DNA of 64,000 nucleotides, taken from the NCBI RefSeq assembly GCF_014596525.1, contig NZ_MSJP01000003.1:1-64000 (forward strand), in the 5' to 3' direction. Each line of letters opens with the position of its first letter. Position 1 is the stretch's first letter. Position numbers and translations under genes: made by a program. The notes under the pieces are model-generated. The model saw nothing but the letters and a program-made list of their open reading frames with translations. It ran no database searches and was not told the origin of the DNA. The DNA is from Streptomyces sp. CBMA291 (lineage in GTDB: Bacteria; Actinomycetota; Actinomycetes; Streptomycetales; Streptomycetaceae). Positions 43,498-52,299 of the stretch are shown piece after piece.

Positions 43498-46400
43498 GTG
43501 ACCGCACGCATCACCGATCCCGAGCAGCTCAAGGAGCTTCTGGGGATCCCCTTCACCCCGGAGCAGACGGCCTGCATCACCGCGCCGCTCGCGCCGCACG
43601 TCATCGTGGCCGGAGCCGGTTCGGGCAAGACGACGGTGATGGCCGCCCGTGTGGTCTGGCTCGTCGGCACCGGACAGGTCGCCCCCGAGCAGGTCCTCGG
43701 CCTCACCTTCACCAACAAGGCGGCGGGCGAGCTGGCCGAGCGCGTCCGCACCGCCCTCGTCCGCGCCGGGGTCACCGACCCCGAAGGCCCGGCCGCCCTC
43801 TCGCCCGACGACGTCCCCGGCGAGCCCCGCATCTCCACGTACCACGCCTTCGCCGGACAGCTCCTCACCGACCACGGTCTGCGCATCGGTCTCGAACCCA
43901 CCACCCGGCTCCTCGCCGACGCCACCCGCTACCAGCTCGCCGCGCGCGTACTGCGCGAGGCACCCGGCCCCTACCCGGCCCTCACCCGCTCCTTCCCGAC
44001 CCTCGTCACCGACCTCCTCGCCCTCGACGCGGAGCTGGCCGAACACCTCGTACCGCCGGAGCGGCTTCGCGCGTACGACTCCGAGCTGCTCACCGCCCTC
44101 GCCGAGGCCCGGCTCAGCAACGCCGAACTGCGCAAGATCCCCGACGCCGCCGCCGCCCGCGGGGAACTCCTCGACCTCGTCGTCCGCTACCGCGCCGCCA
44201 AACGCTCCCGGGACCTGCTCGACTTCGGCGACCAGATCGCCCGCTCCGCCGAGCTGGCCACCACCCGGCCCGAGGTCGGCGAGATCCTCCGCGCCGAGTT
44301 CCGGGTGGTCCTCCTCGACGAGTACCAGGACACTTCCGTCGCCCAGCGGCTGCTGCTCTCCGGGCTCTTCGGCCAGGGACCCTCCGGCCGCCCCACCGGA
44401 CACGCGGTGACCGCCGTAGGCGACCCCTGCCAGGCCATCTACGGCTGGCGCGGCGCCTCCGTCGCCAACCTCGACGACTTCCCCGAGCACTTCCCGCACC
44501 GGGACGGCACCCCCGCCGACCGCTACTCCCTCTCCGAGAACCGGCGCAGCGGCGGACGCCTCCTCGACCTCGCCAACGGCCTCGCCGCCCCCCTGCGCGC
44601 GATGCACGCGGGCGTGGAGGCGCTCAGGCCCGCCCCCGGCGCCGAGCGGGACGGCAGCGTCCGCATCGCCCTGCTGCCCACCCACGCCGAGGAGATCGAC
44701 TGGATCGCCGACTCCCTCGCCCACCTCGTCCGCACCGACCGGGAGCCCGGCGAGATCGCCGTCCTGTGCCGGACCGCCACCGACTTCCCCGCCCTCCACG
44801 CCGCCCTCGTCTCCCGCGACGTGCCCGTGGAGGTCGTCGGACTCTCCGGTCTGCTCCACCTGCCCGAGATCGCCGACCTCGTCGCCGTCTGCGAAGTCCT
44901 CCAGGACCCGGGGGCCAACGCCTCCCTGGTCCGCCTCCTCACCGGTCCCCGCTGGCGCATCGGCCCCCGCGACCTCGCCCTCCTCGGCCGCCGCGCCCGG
45001 CTCCTGGTGCACCGGGGCGGCGACGGGCCCGACCCCGAGCAGCGGCTCGCCGCCGCCGTCGAGGGCGTCGACCCGGCCGAGGTCGTCTCCCTCGCCGACG
45101 CCCTCGACACCTTCCTCGACTCCGGCGGCGCCCCCGACGACGGTCTGCCGTTCTCCGCCGAGGCCAGGGTCCGCTTCGCGCGTCTCGCCGCCGAGCTGCG
45201 CGCCCTGCGCACCTCGCTCGCCGACCCCCTCATGGACGTCCTCCACCGGGTCCTCGCCACCACCGGCCTGGAAGTCGAGCTGTCCGCCTCGCCGCACGCG
45301 CTCGCCGCCCGCCGCCGCGAGACCCTCGGCCACTTCCTCGACGTCGCCGCCGGGTTCGCCTCCCTCGACGGCGAGGCGAGCCTGCTCGCCTTCCTCGGCT
45401 TCCTGCGGACGGCCGCCCAGTACGAGAAGGGCCTCGACAACGCCCTCCCGGGCGGCGAGAACACCGTCAAGGTCCTCACCGCCCACAAGTCCAAGGGCCT
45501 GGAGTGGGACGTCGTCGCCGTCCCCGGACTGGTCACCGGCCAGTTCCCCAGCACCCGCGCGCGCGAGTCCTGGACCTCCCAGCCCCAGGTCCTCCCGCAC
45601 GCCCTGCGCGGCGACGCCCCCACCCTGCCCGGGATCGACACCTGGGACGCCAAGGCGCTGACCGCGTTCAAGAACGAGATGAGGGACCACCAGCACACCG
45701 AGGAACTGCGGCTGGGCTACGTCACCTTCACCCGCCCCCGCTCCCTCCTGATCGGCTCCGCCCACTGGTGGGGCCCCTCGCAGAAGAAGCCCCGGGGCCC
45801 CTCGGACTTCCTCCAGGCCCTCCACGACCACTGCGCGGCCGGCCACGGCGAGATCGAGGCCTGGGCCGACGCGCCCGAACCGGACGCGGAGAACCCGACC
45901 CTCGCCGAGGCGGACCGCGACCGCGCCTGGCCGCTGCCCCTGGACGAGGAGTCCTTCCGGCGCCGGGAGGCGGCCGCCGAACTGGTCCGCCGCCGACTGC
46001 GGGCCCGCCCCGCCCCGGACACCGTCACCGCCCCGGGAACCGGCGCCGACCCCGGCACCGGACGGACCCCCGCGCCCCGGGACCCGCTCCCCGAGCCCCC
46101 CGGGCCGGAGACGGCACCGCTCTGGGACGAGGAACCGGACTGGGACGAGGAGCCCGGCTGGGCGGAGGACGAGGAGGAGACCCTCCCCGAGGACACCTCC
46201 CCCCGGCGGACCCTCCCCGAGGAAACCCGCGCGGGCGGGGTGCCGGGGCCCAGGGAGCCTGGGGCCGGGGCTCCGGGGAAGGGGGCCGACTCGGTTCACG
46301 GGCGGCCGGATGCGGAGTCGTACGAGAAAAGGGTGCATGGACCCGTTCCTGCGGGGGAGGGGCACGGGCCGGGCCCTGAGGGAGCGGAGCACGGGGCCAC

Positions 46401-47214
46401 CCCCGCGGGGGAGGATCACGGGTTCGCGCTGCCCCCGGGCGGTGCGTCCGACGGACCGGAGCGAGGGCTCTCGCCCGAGGAGGCGCGGACCGTCGCCTCC
46501 TGGGACCGGGATCTCACCGCCCTCGCCACCGAGCTGCGGCGTGCCCGTGCCACCACCCGGGACGTGCTGCTGCCCGCCTATCTCTCCGCCTCCCAGGTGC
46601 TGCGGCTCGCCGCCGACCCCGACGGCTTCGCCCGCGAGCTGGCCCGGCCCATGCCCAAGCCGCCGCAGCCCGCGGCCCGCCGGGGCACCCGCTTCCACGC
46701 CTGGGTGGAGTCCCGCTTCGAGGAGCTTCCGCTGCCCTTCCTCGGCCCCGAGGACCTGCCCGGCGGCGAGGACTTCGCGGGCGAGCCCGAGATCCTCGAC
46801 GAACGGGACCTCGACGAACTCAAGGAGGCCTTCGCCCGCACCCCCTACGCCCACCGCACCCCCCACCGGGTCGAGGTCCCCGTCCACCTCACCCTCGGCG
46901 GGCGGGTCGTCCGGGGCCGGATCGACGCCGTCTACCGGGACCCCGACACCGGCGCGTACGAGATCGTCGACTGGAAGACCAGCAGACACCGCACCGCCGA
47001 CCCCCTCCAGCTCGCCCTCTACCGGCTCGCCTGGGCCGAACAGCACGGCCTCCCGCCCGAGGAGGTCGCCGCCGCCTTCGTGTACGTACGGACCGGGGAG
47101 ATCGCCCGCCCCGCCCGGCTGCCGGGCCGCGCCGAACTGGAGCCCCTCCTCCTCGGCTCCGCCGCCCCCGGCGAGGCCGTCCTTCGGGGCGGGGCACCCC
47201 CCGGCGCCGGATAG
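43498..47214 (+). CDS. adnB: UvrD-like helicase fused to PD-(D/E)XK nuclease, AdnB-like
   Basis: 1238 residues. Motor motifs: Walker A GAGSGKT (39-45), LTFTNKAAGEL, STYHAFAGQ, LLDEYQDTS, GDPCQAIYGWRGA, LTAHKSKGLEWD, VTFTRPRSLL. The nuclease is at the C-terminus (VRGRIDAVYRDPDTGAYE then IVDWKTS, around 1150-1160). Between them, residues ~840-1000 are an acidic, Pro/Gly-rich insertion that makes the protein longer than I recall for mycobacterial AdnB. GTG 43498 is preceded by TAGCCT at 7 nt, so probably leaderless; a TTG at 43468 is an alternative. Both ATPase and nuclease signatures look intact, so it is likely an active subunit of the break-resection machine. Confidence 0.87.
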   Translation: MTARITDPEQLKELLGIPFTPEQTACITAPLAPHVIVAGAGSGKTTVMAARVVWLVGTGQVAPEQVLGLTFTNKAAGELAERVRTALVRAGVTDPEGPAALSPDDVPGEPRISTYHAFAGQLLTDHGLRIGLEPTTRLLADATRYQLAARVLREAPGPYPALTRSFPTLVTDLLALDAELAEHLVPPERLRAYDSELLTALAEARLSNAELRKIPDAAAARGELLDLVVRYRAAKRSRDLLDFGDQIARSAELATTRPEVGEILRAEFRVVLLDEYQDTSVAQRLLLSGLFGQGPSGRPTGHAVTAVGDPCQAIYGWRGASVANLDDFPEHFPHRDGTPADRYSLSENRRSGGRLLDLANGLAAPLRAMHAGVEALRPAPGAERDGSVRIALLPTHAEEIDWIADSLAHLVRTDREPGEIAVLCRTATDFPALHAALVSRDVPVEVVGLSGLLHLPEIADLVAVCEVLQDPGANASLVRLLTGPRWRIGPRDLALLGRRARLLVHRGGDGPDPEQRLAAAVEGVDPAEVVSLADALDTFLDSGGAPDDGLPFSAEARVRFARLAAELRALRTSLADPLMDVLHRVLATTGLEVELSASPHALAARRRETLGHFLDVAAGFASLDGEASLLAFLGFLRTAAQYEKGLDNALPGGENTVKVLTAHKSKGLEWDVVAVPGLVTGQFPSTRARESWTSQPQVLPHALRGDAPTLPGIDTWDAKALTAFKNEMRDHQHTEELRLGYVTFTRPRSLLIGSAHWWGPSQKKPRGPSDFLQALHDHCAAGHGEIEAWADAPEPDAENPTLAEADRDRAWPLPLDEESFRRREAAAELVRRRLRARPAPDTVTAPGTGADPGTGRTPAPRDPLPEPPGPETAPLWDEEPDWDEEPGWAEDEEETLPEDTSPRRTLPEETRAGGVPGPREPGAGAPGKGADSVHGRPDAESYEKRVHGPVPAGEGHGPGPEGAEHGATPAGEDHGFALPPGGASDGPERGLSPEEARTVASWDRDLTALATELRRARATTRDVLLPAYLSASQVLRLAADPDGFARELARPMPKPPQPAARRGTRFHAWVESRFEELPLPFLGPEDLPGGEDFAGEPEILDERDLDELKEAFARTPYAHRTPHRVEVPVHLTLGGRVVRGRIDAVYRDPDTGAYEIVDWKTSRHRTADPLQLALYRLAWAEQHGLPPEEVAAAFVYVRTGEIARPARLPGRAELEPLLLGSAAPGEAVLRGGAPPGAG

Positions 47215-47223
47215 GCTCGGGGC

Positions 47224-48642
47224 ATGAGCGAGACCCCGGACAGCGCCGTCCACGCCGTACGCACCTACATAGCCCAGCACCGTGCCGCCTTCCTCGACGA
47301 CCTCGCCGAGTGGCTGCGCATCCCCTCCGTCTCCGCCCAGCCGGACCGGGCCGGGGACGTACGGCGCAGCGCCGAATGGCTCGCCGCCAAGCTGACCGGG
47401 ACCGGTTTCCCCACCACCGAGATCTGGGAGACCGACGGCGCCCCCGCCGTCTTCGCCGAGTGGCCCTGCGCCGACCCGGACGCCCCGACCGTCCTCGTCT
47501 ACGGCCACCACGACGTCCAGCCCGCCGCCCGCGAGGACGGCTGGCACACCGACCCCTTCGAGCCCACCGTCGTCGACGGACGGATGTACGCGCGCGGGGC
47601 GGCCGACGACAAGGGCCAGGTGTTCTTCCACACCCTCGGCGTCCGCGCCCACCTCGCCGCCACCGGCCGCACCACCCCCGCCGTCCACCTCAAGCTGCTC
47701 GTCGAGGGCGAGGAGGAGTCCGGCTCCCCGCACTTCCGCGCCCTGGTCGAGGCCCGCGCCGACCGGCTCGCCGCCGACGCCGTGATCGTCTCCGACACCG
47801 GCATGTGGTCCGAGACCACCCCCACCGTCTGCACCGGCATGCGCGGCCTCGCCGACTGCGAGATCGAGCTGTACGGCCCCGACCAGGACATCCACTCCGG
47901 CTCGTTCGGCGGCGCCGTCCCCAACCCGGCCACCGTCGCCGGCCGGATCGTCGCCGCCCTCCACGACGCCGAGGAGCGCGTGGCCATCCCCGGCTTCTAC
48001 GACGGCGTGACGGAACTCACCGAAGCGGAACGGGCCCTCGTCGCCGAACTCCCCTTCGACGAGGAGTCCTGGCTGCGCACGGCCAAGTCCCACGCCACCC
48101 TCGGCGAGGCCGGCCACTCCACCCTGGAGCGCGTCTGGGCCCGCCCCACCGCCGAGGTCAACGGCATCGGCGGCGGCTACCAGGGCCCCGGCGGCAAGAC
48201 CATCGTCCCCGCCTCCGCCCTGCTCAAGCTGTCGTTCCGGCTCGTCGCGGGACAGGACCCGGCCAGGGTCGAACAGGCCGTGCGCGACTGGCTCAAGGGA
48301 CTCGTCCCCGCAGGCATCCGCTACGAGGTCGACTTCGGCGCCCCCACCCGCCCCTGCCTCACCCCCCTCGGCCACCCCGCCCTCAAGGCGGTCGCCGGGG
48401 CCATGAGCCGAGCCTTCGACGGCGCCAGGATCCGCTACACCCGCGAGGGCGGCTCGGGACCCGCCGCCGACCTCCAGGACGTCCTCGGAGCACCCGTACT
48501 CTTCCTCGGCATCTCCGTCCCGTCCGACGGCTGGCACGCCCCCAACGAGAAGATCGAGCTGGATCTGCTCATGAAGGGCGTCGAGACGACCGCGCACCTG
48601 TGGGGGGACCTGCCCACCGCCCTCCGCACCGCCGCCCACTGA
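47224..48642 (+). CDS. M20-family dipeptidase/peptidase
   Basis: 472-residue zinc peptidase. The metal-binding residues appear in VYGHHDVQP, the shared Asp in MYARGAADDKGQ, the catalytic glutamates in VEGEEESGSPHF, then SDTGMWSE and, near the C-terminus, the zinc His in SDGWHAPNE. GIGGGYQGPGGKTIVP is typical of the CNDP-like dipeptidase subgroup. Length is normal. TAGGCT lies 6 nt before ATG 47224, so it can be transcribed from within the end of adnB as a leaderless mRNA. Cytoplasmic. It would cleave dipeptides or aminoacylated small molecules. Confidence 0.92.
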   Translation: MSETPDSAVHAVRTYIAQHRAAFLDDLAEWLRIPSVSAQPDRAGDVRRSAEWLAAKLTGTGFPTTEIWETDGAPAVFAEWPCADPDAPTVLVYGHHDVQPAAREDGWHTDPFEPTVVDGRMYARGAADDKGQVFFHTLGVRAHLAATGRTTPAVHLKLLVEGEEESGSPHFRALVEARADRLAADAVIVSDTGMWSETTPTVCTGMRGLADCEIELYGPDQDIHSGSFGGAVPNPATVAGRIVAALHDAEERVAIPGFYDGVTELTEAERALVAELPFDEESWLRTAKSHATLGEAGHSTLERVWARPTAEVNGIGGGYQGPGGKTIVPASALLKLSFRLVAGQDPARVEQAVRDWLKGLVPAGIRYEVDFGAPTRPCLTPLGHPALKAVAGAMSRAFDGARIRYTREGGSGPAADLQDVLGAPVLFLGISVPSDGWHAPNEKIELDLLMKGVETTAHLWGDLPTALRTAAH

Positions 48643-48677
48643 ATCCACACACCGATCCGGGGGAGTTGGAAGCACCT

Positions 48678-49622
48678 GTGAGCCTTTTGAACTATGTGTC
48701 GGGCAGCCCGATCCCGCTCACCGCCCCGAGCGGGATCGACCGGGCCGCCCACCACCGCCTCGACGAGGCCTGGCTGGCGGCCGCCTGGAGTCACCCCACC
48801 ACCCGGGTCTTCGTGGTCTCCGGGGGCCAGGTGCTCATCGACGACCTGCCCGACGGCACCACCGAACTCGTCATGACCCCGGCGTTCGAGGCACCGGTCA
48901 CCGAGACCCACCGCTACTTCCTGGGCACGGACGCCGAAGGCGTCTCCTACTTCGCGCTCCAGAAGGACTCCCTGCCGGGCCGGATGGACCAGTCCGCCCG
49001 CCCCGCCGGGCTCCGCGAGGCCGGACTGCTCCTCTCCGACCGGGACGCGGGCCTCCTGGTGCACGCCGTGGCCCTGGAGAACTGGCAGCGACTGCACCGC
49101 TTCTGCTCCCGCTGCGGCGAGCGCACGGTCATCGCCGCCGCCGGACACATCCGCCGCTGCCAGGCCTGCGGGGCCGAGCACTACCCGCGCACCGACCCCG
49201 CCGTGATCATGCTGGTCACCGACGAGCAGGACCGGGCGCTCCTGGGCCGGCAGGTCCACTGGCCGGAGGGCCGCTTCTCGACCCTGGCCGGTTTCGTCGA
49301 GCCCGGCGAGTCCATCGAACAGACCGTCGCCCGCGAGGTCCTGGAGGAGGCGGGCGTCACGATCGGAGAGGTCGAGTACATCGCCAGCCAGCCCTGGCCG
49401 TTCCCCTCCAGCCTGATGCTCGGCTTCTTCGCCCGCGCCGTCTCCTCGGAGATCACCGTCGACGGCGAGGAGATCCACGAGGCCCGCTGGTTCTCCCGCG
49501 AGGACCTCGCGGCGGGCTTCGAGTCCGGCGAGATCCTGCCCCCGTACGGCATCTCGATCGCCTCCCGCCTGATCGAACGCTGGTACGGCCGCCCGCTGCC
49601 GAAGCCGGGGAACGTGATCTGA
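48678..49622 (+). CDS. nudC: NAD+ diphosphatase NudC
   Basis: 314 residues. Nudix box GFVEPGESIEQTVAREVLEEAG beginning at residue 205 and the NudC array SQPWPFPSSLM define NADH pyrophosphatases, which hydrolyse NAD(H) and remove NAD caps from RNA. A zinc ribbon FCSRCGERT ... RCQACGAEHYPRTDP precedes it. GTG 48678 with GGAG 13-16 nt upstream. It follows the M20 peptidase by 35 bp. The mycobacterial order adnAB-nudC-mrx1-uvrD2 is kept, apart from the inserted island downstream. Confidence 0.95.
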   Translation: MSLLNYVSGSPIPLTAPSGIDRAAHHRLDEAWLAAAWSHPTTRVFVVSGGQVLIDDLPDGTTELVMTPAFEAPVTETHRYFLGTDAEGVSYFALQKDSLPGRMDQSARPAGLREAGLLLSDRDAGLLVHAVALENWQRLHRFCSRCGERTVIAAAGHIRRCQACGAEHYPRTDPAVIMLVTDEQDRALLGRQVHWPEGRFSTLAGFVEPGESIEQTVAREVLEEAGVTIGEVEYIASQPWPFPSSLMLGFFARAVSSEITVDGEEIHEARWFSREDLAAGFESGEILPPYGISIASRLIERWYGRPLPKPGNVI

Positions 49623-49694
49623 GGCACCCTGCCTTCTTCGGGGCGGATCCTTGGAGGCAGCGGCTCGGCTCCCACCGGGCCGCTGCCGGGCCTC

Positions 49695-49828
49695 CGGACG
49701 CGAGCGGGGACCCGGACGCGAGCGGGGTCCCGGACGTGAGCGGGGCCCGGACAGGAGCTGGCTCCCGGACATGAGCCGGGCCCCCGGACACGGGCTGGGA
49801 CCCGGACACGGGCTGGGACCCGGACACG
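49695..49828. repeat. 18-bp tandem array between nudC and the island
   Basis: Eight degenerate units of about 18 bp, consensus CGGACACGAGCGGGGACC, lie head to tail from 49695 to 49828. There is no unique spacer between units. It lies at the left edge of the accessory island. Confidence 0.75.
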
Positions 49829-49888
49829 AAGCCCCCCGGCGATGGGTCTCAGGACCGGTCGGGGGTCCCCGCTCGCCCCTGCGAGGCT

Positions 49889-50560
49889 CTACGGCTGTGG
49901 CTTGTCTGCGGTCACCAGGAGGGTGCCCGTGCGGCGCCCCGGCGGTGGGTCGATGATCCGGGCCCGTACGTCCACGAACCCGGCCCCTTTCAACCGTGAC
50001 TCCCACTCGTCCGGCTCGTAGTCCCACCGCTTCACGTACAGCGGCTCGCCGGGCGTGGGCGGCTTCATCTGTGTGGCCTGCGGGCCGACACAGCCGGGGA
50101 GCGCGGGAGGGTTCTGGGAGAACGCGTACCGGCCGCCGGGGACGAGCGAGGCGAGGACGAGCGGCAACAGGTCGTCGGGGTCGGTGAACCAGGAAGCGCC
50201 GTAGACGCTGTAGAGGACGTGGTACGGGGCCGGGGGAGCGGCGAGGAAGCCAAGCGCGTCAGCCATGTGCACGGTGAGACGCGGGTACCTGTCTTGAGCC
50301 GCCTGAACCTGCAAGCGGGACAGGTCGATACCGGACGCGTGGGCTCCAAGCATGGCGACGTGGGCAAGGTTGCCGCCGGAGCCGCACCCAAGCTCAAGGA
50401 CATGAGTTCCGGGGCCCACGTCCCCGAGGACTTCCGCGCCCGGCCCGTGGTCGGGGTGGACCGTCCAGTTGAACCACGTGGTCTCACCGGCCGCGTTGGT
50501 GCCGCGTCGGCCGGGCCGGTCCGCGGCCCACTGGTCCCATGCCTCTACGTCGTGCCGCAC
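49889..50560 (-). CDS. Class I SAM-dependent methyltransferase
   Basis: 223 residues. Motif I is VLELGCGSGGNLAHVA, motif II GIDLSRLQV, and motif III-like FLAAPPAPYHVLYSVYGASWF; GGRYAFSQNPP follows. N-terminus YDQWA-like (EAWDQWAADRPGRRG) typical of small-molecule methyltransferases. ATG 50560 has GGGAG about 5-8 nt upstream. It lies downstream of the GRDP-like gene on the same strand, with a hairpin between. Probably part of a three-gene accessory island; substrate unknown. Confidence 0.88.
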   Translation of the reverse strand: MRHDVEAWDQWAADRPGRRGTNAAGETTWFNWTVHPDHGPGAEVLGDVGPGTHVLELGCGSGGNLAHVAMLGAHASGIDLSRLQVQAAQDRYPRLTVHMADALGFLAAPPAPYHVLYSVYGASWFTDPDDLLPLVLASLVPGGRYAFSQNPPALPGCVGPQATQMKPPTPGEPLYVKRWDYEPDEWESRLKGAGFVDVRARIIDPPPGRRTGTLLVTADKPQP

Positions 50561-50583
50561 GTCTCTCCCTGGTAGGTGACGGT

Positions 50584-50612
50584 GCCCCCAAGGCCGTTGC
50601 GACCTTGGGGGC
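50584..50612 (-). terminator. Hairpin between the GRDP-like and methyltransferase genes
   Basis: A perfect 10-bp stem (GCCCCCAAGG with CCTTGGGGGC) around a 9-nt loop lies between two genes read leftwards. It would terminate or limit transcription from the upstream gene into the methyltransferase gene. Confidence 0.7.
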
Positions 50613-50650
50613 TACGCGTTGCTCGGGCGGTCATTGTCCGCCCAACCGGG

Positions 50651-51274
50651 TTACTTCTTCGGGCTGTTGTGGCACCCTGCGTGGCACTGTGTGCAGTCGG
50701 CCGCACCCGTCCCCGCACCCGTCCCCGGCCAGAACTCGGCGTCGATCATGTGACCGGCGGCCAGGATGGCGTCTTTCGTGCGGGTGAGGGCGGCGCGGCC
50801 CTCCTCGGGATCGATGCCGGTCGCGTCGTCGTCCTCGGGGACGTGGTGGATGTAGTCCACCCCCAGGGCCTTGCAGAAGGCCAGGTAGGGAACGGTCCGC
50901 GTGATGAACGCGTGCCAGAACAGATCGACGCGGAGCGACGGGGCCAGGGACTCGCCAGTGTGGGCGGCGGTGGCGAGATAGGCCACCATCTGGTGCACGC
51001 CCCGCTCGCCGAGGTCGTCGCTCAGCTCGGGCCAGGTCTTGCGTACGTCCGAGATGAGCCGGGCCGCCAGATCGGGGCTGATGAGTTCCTTGACGTTCGT
51101 GGGCTTCGTGGTCGTCACATCTGTGCCTTTCGGATCGTCGGGGAGTGGAGTCACACAGCGGGCACTCACGGGCGTTGCCGTGGAGGCCGGCTTCGATCCC
51201 GCGCCGCTCGGGCAGACGACCTGTCGGCCGAAGGTTCTGCCGCTGTCGCGGGACAACCGCACGGTCATGGTCAT
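50651..51274 (-). CDS. Glycine-rich-domain-like protein with Cys-rich C-terminus
   Basis: 207 residues from ATG 51274, which has AAAGGAGG at 7 nt, the best ribosome binding site of the region; homology-like sequence, however, starts around VTTTKPTNVKELI, where GTG 51118 is an alternative giving 155 residues. The core RVDLFWHAFITRTVPYLAFCKALGVDYIHHVPED resembles the GRDP-like family (PF07173 type, D-x-x-W-H core). The C-terminus ends ADCTQCHAGCHNSPKK, a CxxCxxxC cluster that might bind metal or be modified. Paired with a methyltransferase and an XRE regulator. Function unknown. Confidence 0.7.
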   Translation of the reverse strand: MTMTVRLSRDSGRTFGRQVVCPSGAGSKPASTATPVSARCVTPLPDDPKGTDVTTTKPTNVKELISPDLAARLISDVRKTWPELSDDLGERGVHQMVAYLATAAHTGESLAPSLRVDLFWHAFITRTVPYLAFCKALGVDYIHHVPEDDDATGIDPEEGRAALTRTKDAILAAGHMIDAEFWPGTGAGTGAADCTQCHAGCHNSPKK

Positions 51275-51380
51275 CCGCTTGCCTCCTTTGCCGGTGCTGT
51301 GTCCGAGCTCGATGTTGCTCCGGGAGGAAGGGGCAGTGTGACGACGCTTCGGGCGTCACCGGGGCGTCCTTTGCAGGGGT

Positions 51381-51447
51381 GTCAATGTCGCCTCCATGGG
51401 CGTCAATCCGGTGTCATTGGCCGCAGGGTGGGGCTAGTTTTGACGTT
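51381..51447 (+). promoter_or_regulatory. Phased GTCAAT repeats and leaderless promoter of the XRE gene
   Basis: GTCAATG (51381), GTCAATC (51402) and GTCATTG (51413) are same-strand repeats 21 and 11 bp apart, i.e. in helical phase. TAGTTT (51435-51440) lies 7 nt before ATG 51448. The repeats overlap the expected -35 region, so binding there would affect this gene's own transcription. Confidence 0.5.
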
Positions 51448-52224
51448 ATGACGACGACCCCTGTGGTGCCGAATGATGTGCTGCGGGCCGTGCGTATCGG
51501 CCTGCGCTTAAGCCAAGACGACTTTGCCAAGGCACTCCGCCGGGCGGGGCAGGAACTAGGGGAGCCGAACGAGGCTTCCAAGCGGCTAGTGCAGCGCTGG
51601 GAGTCGGGGACGAGCAAGACGCCACGGGGCGTGTACGCGCGGGCCTTGGAGAGAGTCACAGGGCGTCCCGTGGAGGCCCTGGGGTTCACCCTGCCAGTAC
51701 CGATGGCCAGGGTTCGCGCTGACGGGACAGGAGGGCATGACATGGACGCGGGACAGAGCGGAGTCACCTCCGCCGCCGTCGGCGCCCAGTCGGCCGGACA
51801 AGCCGATGGGGAGTACTCGGGGGTGTGGCTGAGCCGGTACGAGTTCTACTCGTCCAGCCGGGGTGACACGTACGAGGGCAAGCACTACGTAGTGATCGTG
51901 CAGCACGGGAACCGGCTGACCGCTCAAAGTCTCCCAGGGGCGTCGAGCAACCCGGACAGTCCCCTGTCTCTCGACCTGACCGTCGACCGGAACGTCGTCA
52001 CCGGCTCATGGGTGGAGGTGACGGCCGCCGATGGTTACTACAACGGTGCCCGTTACCACGGGGCCCTACAGCTATTGGTGGAGCCGAAGGGCCGGAGGAT
52101 GGCCGGGAAGTGGGTCGGGTTCGGCAAGGACTTCGATGTGAACACGGGGCCGTGGGAGCTGCGGCTTGTGGACAAGTCCACAACCAAGGCGATCTTGAAG
52201 CGGTACTCCCGCGCCCCTGAGTGA
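51448..52224 (+). CDS. XRE-family regulator with C-terminal beta-rich domain
   Basis: 258 residues. The N-terminal helix-turn-helix is VLRAVRIGLRLSQDDFAKALRRAG with EASKRLVQRWESGTSKTPRG as recognition and following helices. The C-terminal part (GEYSGVWLSRYEFYSSSRG, HYVVIVQHGNRLTAQSLPG, MAGKWVGFGKDFDVNTGPWEL) is strand-rich and might sense a ligand. It is divergent from the GRDP-like gene and probably controls the island. Base composition is visibly less GC-rich than its neighbours (for example codons ATC TTG AAG, GTG GAC AAG), consistent with lateral acquisition. Ends at a strong hairpin. Confidence 0.87.
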   Translation: MTTTPVVPNDVLRAVRIGLRLSQDDFAKALRRAGQELGEPNEASKRLVQRWESGTSKTPRGVYARALERVTGRPVEALGFTLPVPMARVRADGTGGHDMDAGQSGVTSAAVGAQSAGQADGEYSGVWLSRYEFYSSSRGDTYEGKHYVVIVQHGNRLTAQSLPGASSNPDSPLSLDLTVDRNVVTGSWVEVTAADGYYNGARYHGALQLLVEPKGRRMAGKWVGFGKDFDVNTGPWELRLVDKSTTKAILKRYSRAPE

Positions 52225-52239
52225 TCGCCGGGAAGCGAA

Positions 52240-52270
52240 CAGGGCCCCCGCCGGGAAAGCGGGGGCCCTG
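52240..52270. terminator. Bidirectional terminator between XRE and mycoredoxin genes
   Basis: CAGGGCCCCCGC pairs perfectly with GCGGGGGCCCTG (12 bp, loop of 7). It lies between convergent stops at 52224 and 52300. Confidence 0.88.
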
Positions 52271-52299
52271 TCGTACATACGGGGGGGGGATCGGGAGGG

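Noticed and set aside
43060-48675. A 1,871-codon open frame antisense to the AdnB-like and M20 peptidase genes
   Set aside because: It mirrors two well-supported genes; high GC removes stop codons from the opposite strand. Its translation is low-complexity Gly/Ala/Val/Glu without any domain.
49695-49828. CRISPR array
   Set aside because: Units are contiguous and degenerate, without unique spacers, and no cas genes are present.
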